From assembly GCA_963519845.1 (NCBI GenBank), contig CAUQNX010000004.1, positions 124,001-188,000 of the forward strand: a stretch of 64,000 nt of DNA, in the 5' to 3' direction. Under the pieces are notes generated by a model. The model made no database searches, had not been told where the DNA came from, and saw only the letters and a program-made list of their open reading frames with translations. The position numbers and the translations under genes are program-made. The stretch comes from Moellerella sp963519845 (GTDB lineage Bacteria; Pseudomonadota; Gammaproteobacteria; Enterobacterales; Enterobacteriaceae). Shown piece by piece: positions 44,201 to 52,657 of this stretch (position 1 is its first letter; every line of letters starts with the position of its first letter).

Positions 44201-45059
44201 GCACAACTAAGTCATTTACTTGCAAGTTATGGGTTAAATTATCGATCTCCCAGTTGGCTTCACCTTGGCGTAACTGTAATAAGCCGCTATCGATACGGTT
44301 ATTTTTTAGCGAGATCCAAGTTGAAAGACTAAAGTTAGCATCACGTAACCCACTATTTTTTCTGATCCAGCGATTTAACCAAGGCTGTACATCAATATTA
44401 TCTGCTTGCAGATAAATAGTTCCATCACTTAATAGCTGATTATTATCGACTAAATCTAGTTTTACCTGCAAATAACCCGGCTGTTTATTAAGGGTTTCCA
44501 GGCTAACAAATCCTTGCGCTCGATGCCGCCCCGGCTGATTAAACCAAGTTAATTCAGGCAAGATCAGTGTGATTTTTTCTTCTGATGGCGTTAGAAAGGT
44601 AATTTGACTGTCTTTCAGTGTGAAGTGATCAAACTGTAAGAGAAAGAGATCCTCGATACTATCAAAGGCATTTCCTGCATTCTCACCAGCGCCCAGCTCA
44701 AAGGGAATTTTATGATCAATATCCAGATCATAAAAAGTGAGATCGCGAAATCGCCAGCGCAGAGAGAGTAGTGAGCGCCAGATATCCAGTTCAACGGTGA
44801 TTTTTACTACTTTGGCATCTGTAGTCGGGGTTTGAAAAGAGACGTCGCTCAGCGTTAAAGCTGGCCCAAAAGAGCGCCATTCCCCTTCCAACTGACGAAT
44901 ATCGATGGGAATACCCGAAACTTGCTCAATACGCGAAAGTATATCACTACGATAATCATTAATATTTGGCAGAAGATAACGTAATCCACTTAGCAACAAT
45001 GCGCCAATAATCAGCACCAAAGCGGCTGTCACCAGCAATATGCGAGGTAATAGTTTCAC
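41256..45059 (-). CDS. yhdP: YhdP, AsmA-like inter-membrane lipid transport protein
   Basis: Very large inner-membrane-anchored protein of 1267 residues (E. coli 1266) with one N-terminal membrane helix (about 7-29) and a long periplasmic beta-groove. With TamB and YdbH, E. coli YhdP carries phospholipids to the outer membrane. The C-terminal AsmA-like segment is clear: GKLAVEMGKGAIAEMGGGKAGQLLRLVSFDALLRKLRFDF. It lies between rng and the nitrilase gene on the minus strand and probably belongs to a mreBCD-maf-rng-yhdP-tldD transcript. Confidence 0.96.
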   Translation of the reverse strand: MKLLPRILLVTAALVLIIGALLLSGLRYLLPNINDYRSDILSRIEQVSGIPIDIRQLEGEWRSFGPALTLSDVSFQTPTTDAKVVKITVELDIWRSLLSLRWRFRDLTFYDLDIDHKIPFELGAGENAGNAFDSIEDLFLLQFDHFTLKDSQITFLTPSEEKITLILPELTWFNQPGRHRAQGFVSLETLNKQPGYLQVKLDLVDNNQLLSDGTIYLQADNIDVQPWLNRWIRKNSGLRDANFSLSTWISLKNNRIDSGLLQLRQGEANWEIDNLTHNLQVNDLVVRMRPQDNGWLFNIPELDTLKTDEYIWQPGSLSVLYLPTSPSYNNQDHWRIRAKNIELARLGEILPTFSFLTPDTVQDWQIRQPTGLINNFSLDITPAQAELSQLAINWQNIEWKKWKSLPAVSGFSGELAGGKEQGRVSFELADSIVDYAPMFKAPFDISSAKGEISWRDDNKGFELWSSGLDIQAKALWANGDFRYQKEAQQKADLNILAGLRLSDAGEAWRYFPQTLMGQSVADYLTQAIIAGSVDNATLIFKGEPADFPFERNNGQFQVFVPLRDATFEFDPDWPALFNLNIDLDFLRQGLFMRTDSVKLGKATATNLTADIPDYGDSMLLINADINGSGKQIANYFASTPMKGSIGETLDILQIDGDVAGDLSLEIPLEPGKQVIAKGTVKLDKNDIYVQSIESLLKGVTGEFTFDNGKLLSNKMAASWFGQLISLSFQTNDEGKDYQVDIDLAGNWLVEKINFIPEAIRKQLTGTAAWKGAIGILIPAKSAQETQLDIQLNADISKIKSQLPCLDAQQLKKLASINARAQGTTENLQISGDIGQQIGFNTQWLLDKTQVALLKGRTAPWEGQIPQLPSTDLLQVDLPAIHDPIWFGLAQKLGSLDLASSDSTMAFSYPKELKLTTPQVVLGGQEWGNLSLALKTTAQGPELQLQSADLTAKLTMPRGKRWQLVVEHLYYNPASTVADPTEKALLADKQKYDFSHWPILDIHCQDCWVSGLKLGEIKAILTPKANLLQLTAGSLTNSATKLTLDAVWQSDKQNKTQVAGLLSGDKFDETAAYYGVLVPIIDSPYEFKFDINWMNTPWSPDLASLNGKLAVEMGKGAIAEMGGGKAGQLLRLVSFDALLRKLRFDFSDTFGNDFNFDSIRGTAQLKNGILKTKDTLVDGLVADIALSGEINIIKRDINIEVVVTPEISATVGVATAFAVNPIIGAAVFAASKVLGPLWSKISVIRYQISGSVDEPKIDEVLRQFKETQ

Positions 45060-45098
45060 CCGTATCTCCTTCCTGACAGCCGCAATCTCAGCAATGGG

Positions 45099-46568
45099 CT
45101 ACATCATAACAACATCAAACTGTTCTTGACTGTACAACGTTTCCGTCTGAACTTTTACTTGTTTGCCGACAAATATTTCCACTTCAGCTAATGCATGAGA
45201 CTCATCCCCCGTTAATGCTTCAACAACAGGTTTAGCCGCATAAACAAGGAAACGATCGGCATCGATTGAGCGATGAACCCGAACAATTTCACGTAAAATT
45301 TCATAGCATACAGTTTCTACTGATTTAACTGCGCCTCGTCCTTGGCAGGTTGGGCAGTCATCACAGAGCACATGTTCGATACTCTCTCGGGTGCGCTTAC
45401 GCGTCATTTCAACTAAACCTAATTGTGAAAAACCATTAATCGTTGTTTTGACTTTATCTTTACTTAAGGCTTGTTCCAAAGAGGCTAAAACACGTCGACG
45501 ATGTTCAGCATCGGTCATATCAATAAAATCGATGATGATAATACCGCCTAAATTTCGCAATCTAAGCTGTCGAGCAATCGCCTGAGTCGCTTCAATATTG
45601 GTATTGAAAATTGTCTCTTCTAAATTTCGATGTCCAACAAATGCGCCAGTATTGATATCGATAGTTGTCATGGCTTCGGTTTGATCAATAATCAGATAGC
45701 CACCTGATTTTAATTCAACTTTTCGCTCAAGCGCTCGTTGGATTTCATTTTCAACATCATAGAGATCAAAAATAGGCTGATTCCCTTGATAGAGCTCCAA
45801 CATAGCGGTCATCTCAGGAACATACTCGGTAATAAATTCTTGCAGCTGTTCATGAGTTAAACGTGAATCAACGCGAATACGATCAAGAGAAGCTCCTGCA
45901 AAATCACGAATAATGCGATGAGCTAACGCCAATTCACCATAAATTTTGATGCGAGTGACATTGCGCTTTTTACGCGAAATCACTTTAGCCCATAATCGAT
46001 TAAGAAACGCAGCATCCTGCCTGAGCTCCTCTTCACCTACGCCTTCCGCCGCAGTACGAATAATAAAGCCACCATTCTCATTACAATATTCGGCGACAAT
46101 TCCCTTTAATCTTTCACGCTCAGCTTCACTTTCGATACGTTGCGAAACGCCCACATGCGAGGCACCCGGCATAAAAACCAGATAACGCGAAGGTAGAGTA
46201 ATGTCGGTGGTAAGACGCGCACCTTTAGTACCCAGTGGATCTTTGACCACTTGAACAATAAGATCTTGCCCTTGCCTAACTAGCTCAGCAATATCTCTGA
46301 CATTAAAATTTTTCTGCTCTTCACCTGCGATACACTCAGTGTGCGGCATAATATCTGACGCATGAAGAAAAGCGGCTTTATCGAGGCCAATATCAACAAA
46401 GGCCGCCTGCATTCCCGGTAATACCCGGCTCACGCGACCTTTGTAAATATTACCCACCATACCTCTTTTGGCTTCACGCTCGATATGGATTTCTTGTAAT
46501 ATGCCACCATTGATATAAGCCACTCGCGTCTCAGATGGTGTCACATTCACTAATAATTCAGCTGTCAT
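45099..46568 (-). CDS. rng: RNase G
   Basis: Endoribonuclease of the RNase E/G family (489 residues, same as E. coli) that matures the 5' end of 16S rRNA and decays some mRNAs. An N-terminal S1 domain (GNIYKGRVSRVLPGMQAAFVDIG, about 37-59) is followed by a 5'-sensor region. The catalytic Asp segments are TTIDINTGAFVGHRN and GGIIIIDFIDM, and the zinc-link motif is CPTCQGRG. It overlaps maf by four bases (ATGA). Confidence 0.98.
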   Translation of the reverse strand: MTAELLVNVTPSETRVAYINGGILQEIHIEREAKRGMVGNIYKGRVSRVLPGMQAAFVDIGLDKAAFLHASDIMPHTECIAGEEQKNFNVRDIAELVRQGQDLIVQVVKDPLGTKGARLTTDITLPSRYLVFMPGASHVGVSQRIESEAERERLKGIVAEYCNENGGFIIRTAAEGVGEEELRQDAAFLNRLWAKVISRKKRNVTRIKIYGELALAHRIIRDFAGASLDRIRVDSRLTHEQLQEFITEYVPEMTAMLELYQGNQPIFDLYDVENEIQRALERKVELKSGGYLIIDQTEAMTTIDINTGAFVGHRNLEETIFNTNIEATQAIARQLRLRNLGGIIIIDFIDMTDAEHRRRVLASLEQALSKDKVKTTINGFSQLGLVEMTRKRTRESIEHVLCDDCPTCQGRGAVKSVETVCYEILREIVRVHRSIDADRFLVYAAKPVVEALTGDESHALAEVEIFVGKQVKVQTETLYSQEQFDVVMM

Positions 46569-47152
46569 TGCTTATCCTTACCATCACTTAGCGCTAAAAA
46601 ACGTTTAATCAAATCTTCTGTTTCAACCAAAGGTAATCCTACTACCCCATGATAGCTACCTTTGATTTTATGTATATAGCGTCCTCCCTTTCCTTGGATA
46701 CCGTAAGCACCGGCTTTATCCATTGGCTCACCAGTGGCTATATAATCATAGATTTCTTGCTGTGATAACTCACGAAAGGTCACATCTGTCACAATTAAAT
46801 CAGTTAATTGCTGAAAAGTATCAGAAAGCGTAATCGCCGTCATCACTTGGTGGGTTTGCCCCGATAAAAGACGCAATATTTCAGCAGCGTGTTGCTCATC
46901 TCTTGGCTTTTCCAGTATTTCACCATCAAGTACCACTATGGTATCAGCGCCTAATACGGGGTGGTTTTCAGGGGCAATAGCGACACCCGCTTGTGATTTA
47001 TCAACGGATAAGCGCTGTACATACTCTTGTGGTGTTTCACCCGGCATCCACTCTTCTATCACCGAAGGGCGTAAGATTTCAAAGGGATAATTTAATAATT
47101 CAATCAATTCCCGTCGTCTGGGTGAAGCTGAAGCTAAATAAATGAGTGCCAT
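46565..47152 (-). CDS. maf: Maf-family nucleoside triphosphate pyrophosphatase (YhdE)
   Basis: House-cleaning dTTP/UTP pyrophosphatase of the Maf family (195 residues). The start IYLASASPRRRELIELL, VLGADTIVVLDGEILEKPRD and the TGEPMDKAGAYGIQGKGGRYI block are characteristic. ATG 47152 is the family start; an opening at 47194 adds 14 residues without support. No good ribosome-binding site precedes the ATG, so translation may depend on coupling with mreD 47 bases upstream. Confidence 0.95.
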   Translation of the reverse strand: MALIYLASASPRRRELIELLNYPFEILRPSVIEEWMPGETPQEYVQRLSVDKSQAGVAIAPENHPVLGADTIVVLDGEILEKPRDEQHAAEILRLLSGQTHQVMTAITLSDTFQQLTDLIVTDVTFRELSQQEIYDYIATGEPMDKAGAYGIQGKGGRYIHKIKGSYHGVVGLPLVETEDLIKRFLALSDGKDKQ

Positions 47153-47199
47153 ATTATTTTTAATCCTATTAACTAAGTAGACTCCATGTACCAATAAAA

Positions 47200-47688
47200 T
47201 TAGCGTACGGAGAACTGACGGCGGATCTTACGCAATAATAAAAATAACCATGGCCACAGAATAGCATTGACTAAGCTATTCCAAAATACCTGAGGGTGAA
47301 ACAAGACTTGAGATGAAACAAACTCCGCCCAAAAAACGGTAAAATCGAGGATAGCGGTCAATACAGCAATGACTAATGCTTGCTGCCACAGTGCCATATT
47401 GCGCAATAGCTGATGTTTGTAAGCGACTAAATAGCAAATAACACTGTAAGCCAGTGCATTGACCCCTAAGGCCGAGCCTTGGATTAAATCTACCACCACA
47501 CCTAAAAAGAAGCTGGTTCCCACACTCACTCGATGTGGCAATGCCATCACCCAGTAAACTAGGATCAACAATAACCAAGAAGGTCGATAATAGGCGACGG
47601 ATTCAGGCCAAGGCATAATCTGTAAAATAATGGCGATAAAAAAAGATAACCAGATGATCCCACGACCATTTGCGCGGTATTCACTCAT
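47200..47688 (-). CDS. mreD: MreD, rod-shape-determining membrane protein
   Basis: Integral membrane protein (162 residues, as in E. coli) of the elongasome, with five or six hydrophobic segments. Family features are IIWLSFFIAIILQIMPWP, PSWLLLILVYWVMALPHRVSVG and GVVVDLIQGSALGVNALAYS. It lies after mreC with a 49-base gap. Confidence 0.95.
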   Translation of the reverse strand: MSEYRANGRGIIWLSFFIAIILQIMPWPESVAYYRPSWLLLILVYWVMALPHRVSVGTSFFLGVVVDLIQGSALGVNALAYSVICYLVAYKHQLLRNMALWQQALVIAVLTAILDFTVFWAEFVSSQVLFHPQVFWNSLVNAILWPWLFLLLRKIRRQFSVR

Positions 47689-47737
47689 GATATCAATCCA
47701 TTATATCGATCACACATTTTACTCAAATTCCTCGTCA

Positions 47738-48703
47738 TTACTGGGCTGGTGTTCTGAGCGAAGGCGGTAGTGGCGGTCCGACGATTTCATCAGCATTAGG
47801 CAATACCTGTGGAAGCACCTTCATTAAGCGCTCATTTGCAGCACGATAAACTTCTGAAGGTGGCAACGGCTGACCCGGATCTGAGTCACTTCCCCAAAGT
47901 AGTAATAGATAGCGTAACCGCTGTAATTCAGCCGTCGGTGTTGCACTGATCACGGTATAAGCACGTTGTGTATCCTGCTTTACAGCAGAAACGACAGCCA
48001 CTGGATATCCTTCTGGGAAACGTCCTCCCAGACCTGAAGTAACTAATACGTCACCTACACGAATATCCGTATTATCGGGCAATGGCTCTAACTGTAAATC
48101 ATCCGTACAACCAGTACCAGCAGCAATGATCCGAACATCATTACGCAATACTTGCACAGGTAGTGCATGTGCGGTATCGCAAATCAGTAAAACTCGACTA
48201 TTAAATTGACTAACACCAACGATTTGCCCAACGACCCCTTTATCACTGATAATCGGCTGGCCTTCATAAACACCATCGTTTTCGCCTTTATCAATCACAA
48301 CTTGATCACGGTAAGGCGTATTCGCCCCCGAAATCACTTGAGTGACCATCATATGTTCATCTTGACGTAGCGGCGAGCCGAGGAGTTCACGTAAACGAGC
48401 ATTCTCTTGTTTGAGTTGTTCAAGCAGCAAGCTATCGGCTTTTTTCAGCAATAGCTCTTGTCGTAGTGCGACATTTTCATACTTTAATTGACTGCGAGAA
48501 GAGAAACCATCTGAAATATTATCGAGAAATTGGCGAGGGCCATTGGCCAGAAAATAGAACGGGCTGACTGCCGTATCCAGATAGGTACGGACTTTATTTA
48601 AAGGTTCAAAGCGATGATCAACAACCAGCAGCGCTATCGCAACAATAATTGCAATACAAATGCGTAATTGCAAGGAAGGACCACGCCTAAAAATCGGCTT
48701 CAT
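47738..48703 (-). CDS. mreC: MreC, rod-shape-determining protein
   Basis: Bitopic elongasome protein (321 residues) that links MreB to PBP2 in the periplasm. An N-terminal membrane helix (about 10-27) is followed by a coiled coil (about 70-108) and two beta-barrel domains with VIDKGENDGVYEGQPIISDKGVVGQ and VLVTSGLGGRFPEGYPVA. The proline-rich C-terminus (GPPLPPSLRTPAQ) is variable in the family. It lies about 90 bases after mreB. Confidence 0.97.
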   Translation of the reverse strand: MKPIFRRGPSLQLRICIAIIVAIALLVVDHRFEPLNKVRTYLDTAVSPFYFLANGPRQFLDNISDGFSSRSQLKYENVALRQELLLKKADSLLLEQLKQENARLRELLGSPLRQDEHMMVTQVISGANTPYRDQVVIDKGENDGVYEGQPIISDKGVVGQIVGVSQFNSRVLLICDTAHALPVQVLRNDVRIIAAGTGCTDDLQLEPLPDNTDIRVGDVLVTSGLGGRFPEGYPVAVVSAVKQDTQRAYTVISATPTAELQRLRYLLLLWGSDSDPGQPLPPSEVYRAANERLMKVLPQVLPNADEIVGPPLPPSLRTPAQ

Positions 48704-48796
48704 GTATGGCAGGGCTTCACAATTTTCAAGAGTAAACAGATATAATGAGAAAATAAGAGGGGAAAATCATCCCCTTACTTACCTTGCAGGCTAGCC

Positions 48797-49840
48797 TTAG
48801 TCTTCACTAAATAAATCGCCACCGTGCATATCAATCATTTCGAGTGCTTTACCGCCGCCGCGTGCAACGCAGGTTAACGGATCTTCAGCAACGATCACAG
48901 GAATACCTGTTTCTTCCATAAGAAGACGATCAAGGTTACGTAACAGTGCACCACCGCCAGTTAACACCATGCCACGCTCAGAAATATCAGACGCGAGCTC
49001 TGGCGGACACTGTTCTAACGCGACCATTACCGCACTCACGATACCAATTAGCGGCTCTTGCAATGCTTCAAGAATTTCATTCGAGTTAAGCGTAAAGCCA
49101 CGAGGAACACCTTCGGCTAAGTTACGTCCACGAACTTCAATTTCAAACAGCTCATCAGTTGGGAATGCAGAGCCTATTTCATGCTTAATGCGCTCAGCTG
49201 TCGCTTCACCGATCAGAGATCCATAATTACGACGCACATAATTAATGATCGACTCATCAAAGCGGTCACCACCGATTCGAACAGAAGAGGAGTAGACCAC
49301 GCCATTAAGCGAGATAACCGCCACTTCAGTGGTACCACCACCGATATCAACCACCATGGAACCTGTCGCTTCTGATACAGGCAGACCCGCACCAATCGCA
49401 GCAGCCATTGGCTCTTCAATTAGGAAAACTTCACGCGCGCCGGCACTCAATGCTGACTCACGGATAGCTTTACGTTCAACTTGGGTTGCACCAACAGGAA
49501 CACAGACTAAAACTCGCGGGCTTGGACGCAAGAAACTGTTGCTATGCACTTGCTTAATAAAATGCTGTAACATTTTTTCTGTGAGAAAAAAGTCAGCAAT
49601 AACGCCATCTTTCATTGGTCGGATCGCAGATATATTACCCGGAGTACGACCCAACATCTGTTTAGCTTCACCACCGACGGCAGCAACACTCTTTGATGAA
49701 CCACCTTTGTCTTGACGAATTGCAACGACAGAGGGTTCATTCAATTTTACGCCTTGTCCTTTGACATAAATTAGGGTATTCGCAGTACCCAGATCAATGG
49801 ACAAATCATTAGAAAACATGCCACGAAATTTTTTAAACAT
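48797..49840 (-). CDS. mreB: MreB, actin-like rod-shape protein
   Basis: Cytoskeletal actin homologue (347 residues, as in E. coli) that positions lateral wall synthesis. Family motifs are DLSIDLGTANTLIYVKG, the phosphate-binding VVDIGGGTTEVAVIS (about 162-176) and GMVLTGGGALLRNLD (about 290-304). It is the first gene of the mreBCD cluster. Its upstream neighbour in E. coli, csrD, is not present here. Confidence 0.99.
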   Translation of the reverse strand: MFKKFRGMFSNDLSIDLGTANTLIYVKGQGVKLNEPSVVAIRQDKGGSSKSVAAVGGEAKQMLGRTPGNISAIRPMKDGVIADFFLTEKMLQHFIKQVHSNSFLRPSPRVLVCVPVGATQVERKAIRESALSAGAREVFLIEEPMAAAIGAGLPVSEATGSMVVDIGGGTTEVAVISLNGVVYSSSVRIGGDRFDESIINYVRRNYGSLIGEATAERIKHEIGSAFPTDELFEIEVRGRNLAEGVPRGFTLNSNEILEALQEPLIGIVSAVMVALEQCPPELASDISERGMVLTGGGALLRNLDRLLMEETGIPVIVAEDPLTCVARGGGKALEMIDMHGGDLFSED

Positions 49841-50470
49841 AACGAAAGGATTATCCTGCTAGCTGGGGACGAAAAAAACCCGTCTACTCTGCCAACCACT
49901 TGAAGCGACCTAAAATAGTGATACAGTCGACTTCTATTAATATGGCTAAATTATTGACAATTAAACTGTACTAAAACACGCCTATTGTACGTGTTTTTAT
50001 GAAAACGAAGCAGATAAAAACCCAAAAAATTCGCTTACTTTAGCGACTTTTCATCGAAACCCAGAGAAAAGGTGTCAGTAAGTCAAATATTTCGCGTTGT
50101 TATATATTCCGTCCGTTTGTTACTTATCCTTCTTGTGACCTACTTTCCACTCTGCAAGTTCAAATAAATTTTGTTTATTTTTATATAAATTGCACTCACA
50201 ACTAATAATATGCCATAGACCCGCATATTATTTAGGATTTTGATATAGATAACAATGACGTATTAGAAAATTATGGGGTTTTTTACTGAAGAAGCCAAAA
50301 ACAATATTCTCTAGAGGCCATTTTGCACGATAAAAGGTGCTGTAGGCTACAAAAAAAACGCATATTTACAAATTAATTATTGCTTAAATCAATTTGTCTG
50401 TGGTTAACGGCAGATAAGAGAGCAATATAGGCTATATTTGCACGGTTAAAACAAATTATCGAGGTGATAA
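49841..50470. other. Divergent mreB/acuI intergenic region; csrD absent
   Basis: About 630 bases, AT-rich, with no supported gene. In E. coli csrD (yhdA) lies between mreB and acuI; no remnant of its GGDEF/EAL sequence is visible. A hairpin with the arms AAAACACG (49973-49980) and CGTGTTTT (49990-49997) plus a T on the plus strand is terminator-like, but there is no plus-strand gene for it to end. GAGGTG before the acuI ATG is its ribosome-binding site. Confidence 0.6.
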
Positions 50471-51451
50471 ATGAAAGCATTACTACTTGAACAGCAAGCT
50501 AATGGGCAAACCGCACGGATCAAAAACTGTGCTATTGACGATCTCCCCGCGGGTGAAGTTACCGTCGATATTCATTGGTCTACACTCAACTATAAAGATG
50601 CGCTGGCAATCACCGGAAAAGGAAAAATTATTCGCCAATTTCCCATGGTTCCCGGTATTGATTTCTCAGGCACTGTAAAACACTCAGATAATCCCCGTTT
50701 TCATATCGGGCAAGAGGTGCTACTTACAGGTTGGGGTGTGGGCGAAAATCATTGGGGCGGATTAGCGACGCAAGCTCGTGTTCCTGCTGATTTTTTGACC
50801 GCCGTTCCTGAAGATCTTTCATTACGCAACTCAATGATCATAGGAACCGCTGGATTTACCGCCATGCTCTGCGTTATGGCATTAGAAGAAGGCGGTGTCA
50901 CGCCTGATCAAGGGGATATTATTGTGACTGGCGCGAGCGGTGGTGTTGGTAGCACTGCGGTGCAACTACTCTCAACGCTAGGTTATGCCGTCACAGCAGT
51001 AACAGGACGCAGTGAAAACAGCGATTATCTTCTACGTTTGGGTGCTAAAAAAGTGATGTTACGCAATGAGTTTCCTGAACAATCACGCCCCCTTGAAAAA
51101 CAGCTATGGGCAGGTGGAATTGATACCGTTGGCGATCATTTGCTAGCATCAATATTGGCACAGACTCAATATAATGGCACTATTGCCGCCTGTGGACTGG
51201 CGGGAGGTATTCAATTACCGACGACGGTTATGCCTTTTATTCTGCGCAATATTCGCTTACAAGGTATTGATTCAGTGAATTACCCAACGGCAAAACGTGC
51301 TGCAGTATGGTCAAGATTGGCCACTTTGTTACCCGATTCATTTTATCAGCAAGTGGCTCATGAAATCACATTAAATGAAGTCACTGCACAGGCTGAGCGC
51401 TTTATGACAAATCAAGTCACTGGCCGAACACTGGTCAAAATCGCAGAATAA
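50471..51451 (+). CDS. acuI: AcuI, acrylyl-CoA reductase (MDR family)
   Basis: NADPH-dependent zinc-independent medium-chain reductase (326 residues; E. coli YhdH/AcuI 324) that reduces toxic acryloyl-CoA to propionyl-CoA. Features are STLNYKDALAITGKGKI, FPMVPGIDFSGTV and the dinucleotide-binding VTGASGGVGSTAVQLL (about 156-171). The end reads FMTNQVTGRTLVKI. It is alone on the plus strand, upstream of aroQ. Confidence 0.95.
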   Translation: MKALLLEQQANGQTARIKNCAIDDLPAGEVTVDIHWSTLNYKDALAITGKGKIIRQFPMVPGIDFSGTVKHSDNPRFHIGQEVLLTGWGVGENHWGGLATQARVPADFLTAVPEDLSLRNSMIIGTAGFTAMLCVMALEEGGVTPDQGDIIVTGASGGVGSTAVQLLSTLGYAVTAVTGRSENSDYLLRLGAKKVMLRNEFPEQSRPLEKQLWAGGIDTVGDHLLASILAQTQYNGTIAACGLAGGIQLPTTVMPFILRNIRLQGIDSVNYPTAKRAAVWSRLATLLPDSFYQQVAHEITLNEVTAQAERFMTNQVTGRTLVKIAE

Positions 51452-51691
51452 AACGTCACCTCACTTAAAGGGACATGGGTTGAAAAAACTCGATATGCAG
51501 CACGTTTTACAGATTAAATTCGCTTATTTTCTCTGATAAGACCAGTATTTTGCTGCTAATTGCCACGAAATATTTATAATGGCGGCGGATTTTTTGAAAA
51601 TACATTTATTTTAATGATAATATAGATGACAAAATGTCGCCGTCAGGTTATGTTGGCAGATTATTGACGTATCGTCGGAGATACCCGCATA

Positions 51692-52156
51692 ATGGCAGAA
51701 AATTTTCACATTTTACTACTTAACGGTCCTAATCTTAACCTACTTGGAACCCGAGAACCCCAGACTTACGGTAGCTTAACACTAGCGGATATAGTGGGTA
51801 ATCTTATTCATGAGGCTGAGCAGTTAAAGGTAAAATTGAGCCATTTTCAGTCTAATGCTGAACATGAATTAATTAATCACATTCATGCAGCGCGCGGGAA
51901 GATAGATTTTGTTCTCATTAATCCGGCTGCGTTCACGCATACCAGCGTTGCGTTGCGTGATGCATTATTAGCGGTTGATATCCCCTTTATTGAGGTTCAT
52001 TTGTCTAATGTGCATGCTCGAGAGCCCTTTCGTCACCACTCATATCTCTCCGACAAAGCAGTTGGTGTGATTTGTGGGTTGGGAGCAGAAGGCTATAGTT
52101 ACGCGTTACGGGCAGCAGTAAATCGGTTGTCAAAAACTAATCAAATCAAAATATAA
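51692..52156 (+). CDS. aroQ: AroQ, type II 3-dehydroquinate dehydratase
   Basis: Shikimate-pathway enzyme (154 residues) that dehydrates 3-dehydroquinate. The type II signature LLLNGPNLNLLGTREPQTYG has the catalytic Tyr26, and the catalytic His lies in FIEVHLSNVHAREPFRHHSYLSD (about 98-120). E. coli uses the unrelated type I AroD, so the presence of AroQ upstream of accB is a feature of some other enterobacterial lineages. GGAG precedes the ATG and accB follows after 18 bases. Confidence 0.96.
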   Translation: MAENFHILLLNGPNLNLLGTREPQTYGSLTLADIVGNLIHEAEQLKVKLSHFQSNAEHELINHIHAARGKIDFVLINPAAFTHTSVALRDALLAVDIPFIEVHLSNVHAREPFRHHSYLSDKAVGVICGLGAEGYSYALRAAVNRLSKTNQIKI

Positions 52157-52174
52157 GAGTACGGAATCACACTC

Positions 52175-52645
52175 ATGGATATTCGTAAAATTAAAAAGCT
52201 GATCGAGCTAGTTGAAGAATCTGGCATTTCTGAACTGGAAATTTCTGAAGGTGAAGAGTCAGTACGTATCAGCCGCATGCCAGCACCATCTCAGGTTTTA
52301 CAGGCACCTCAACAATATTATGCAACTCCTTCAGTACAACCTGCATTGGCTAATGCGGTTGCACACACTCAGGAGCCAACCATGGCAGCAGCAGAACCAG
52401 CTGCAATTTTAGGTCATAAAGTGCGCTCACCAATGGTAGGAACTTTCTATCGTGCACCAAGTCCTGAAGCCAAATCATTTGTTGAAGTTGGACAAATGGT
52501 CAATGTTGGCGATCCTCTCTGCATCGTTGAAGCGATGAAGATGATGAACCAAATTGAAGCAGATAAAGCCGGCATCGTTAAAGCGATACTGCTCAGCAAC
52601 GGTGATGCAGTAGAATTTGACGAGCCACTGGTTGTCATCGAATAA
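52175..52645 (+). CDS. accB: AccB, biotin carboxyl carrier protein of acetyl-CoA carboxylase
   Basis: BCCP (156 residues, as in E. coli), which carries the carboxylated biotin between AccC and AccAD in fatty-acid synthesis. The N-terminal helical domain (MDIRKIKKLIELVEESGI) is followed by an Ala/Pro/Gln linker and the biotinyl domain with the acceptor Lys122 in VEAMKMMNQIEAD. In E. coli AccB represses its own operon. The ribosome-binding site is poor, in keeping with controlled translation. Confidence 0.98.
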   Translation: MDIRKIKKLIELVEESGISELEISEGEESVRISRMPAPSQVLQAPQQYYATPSVQPALANAVAHTQEPTMAAAEPAAILGHKVRSPMVGTFYRAPSPEAKSFVEVGQMVNVGDPLCIVEAMKMMNQIEADKAGIVKAILLSNGDAVEFDEPLVVIE

Positions 52646-52657
52646 CGAGGCGTTCCT

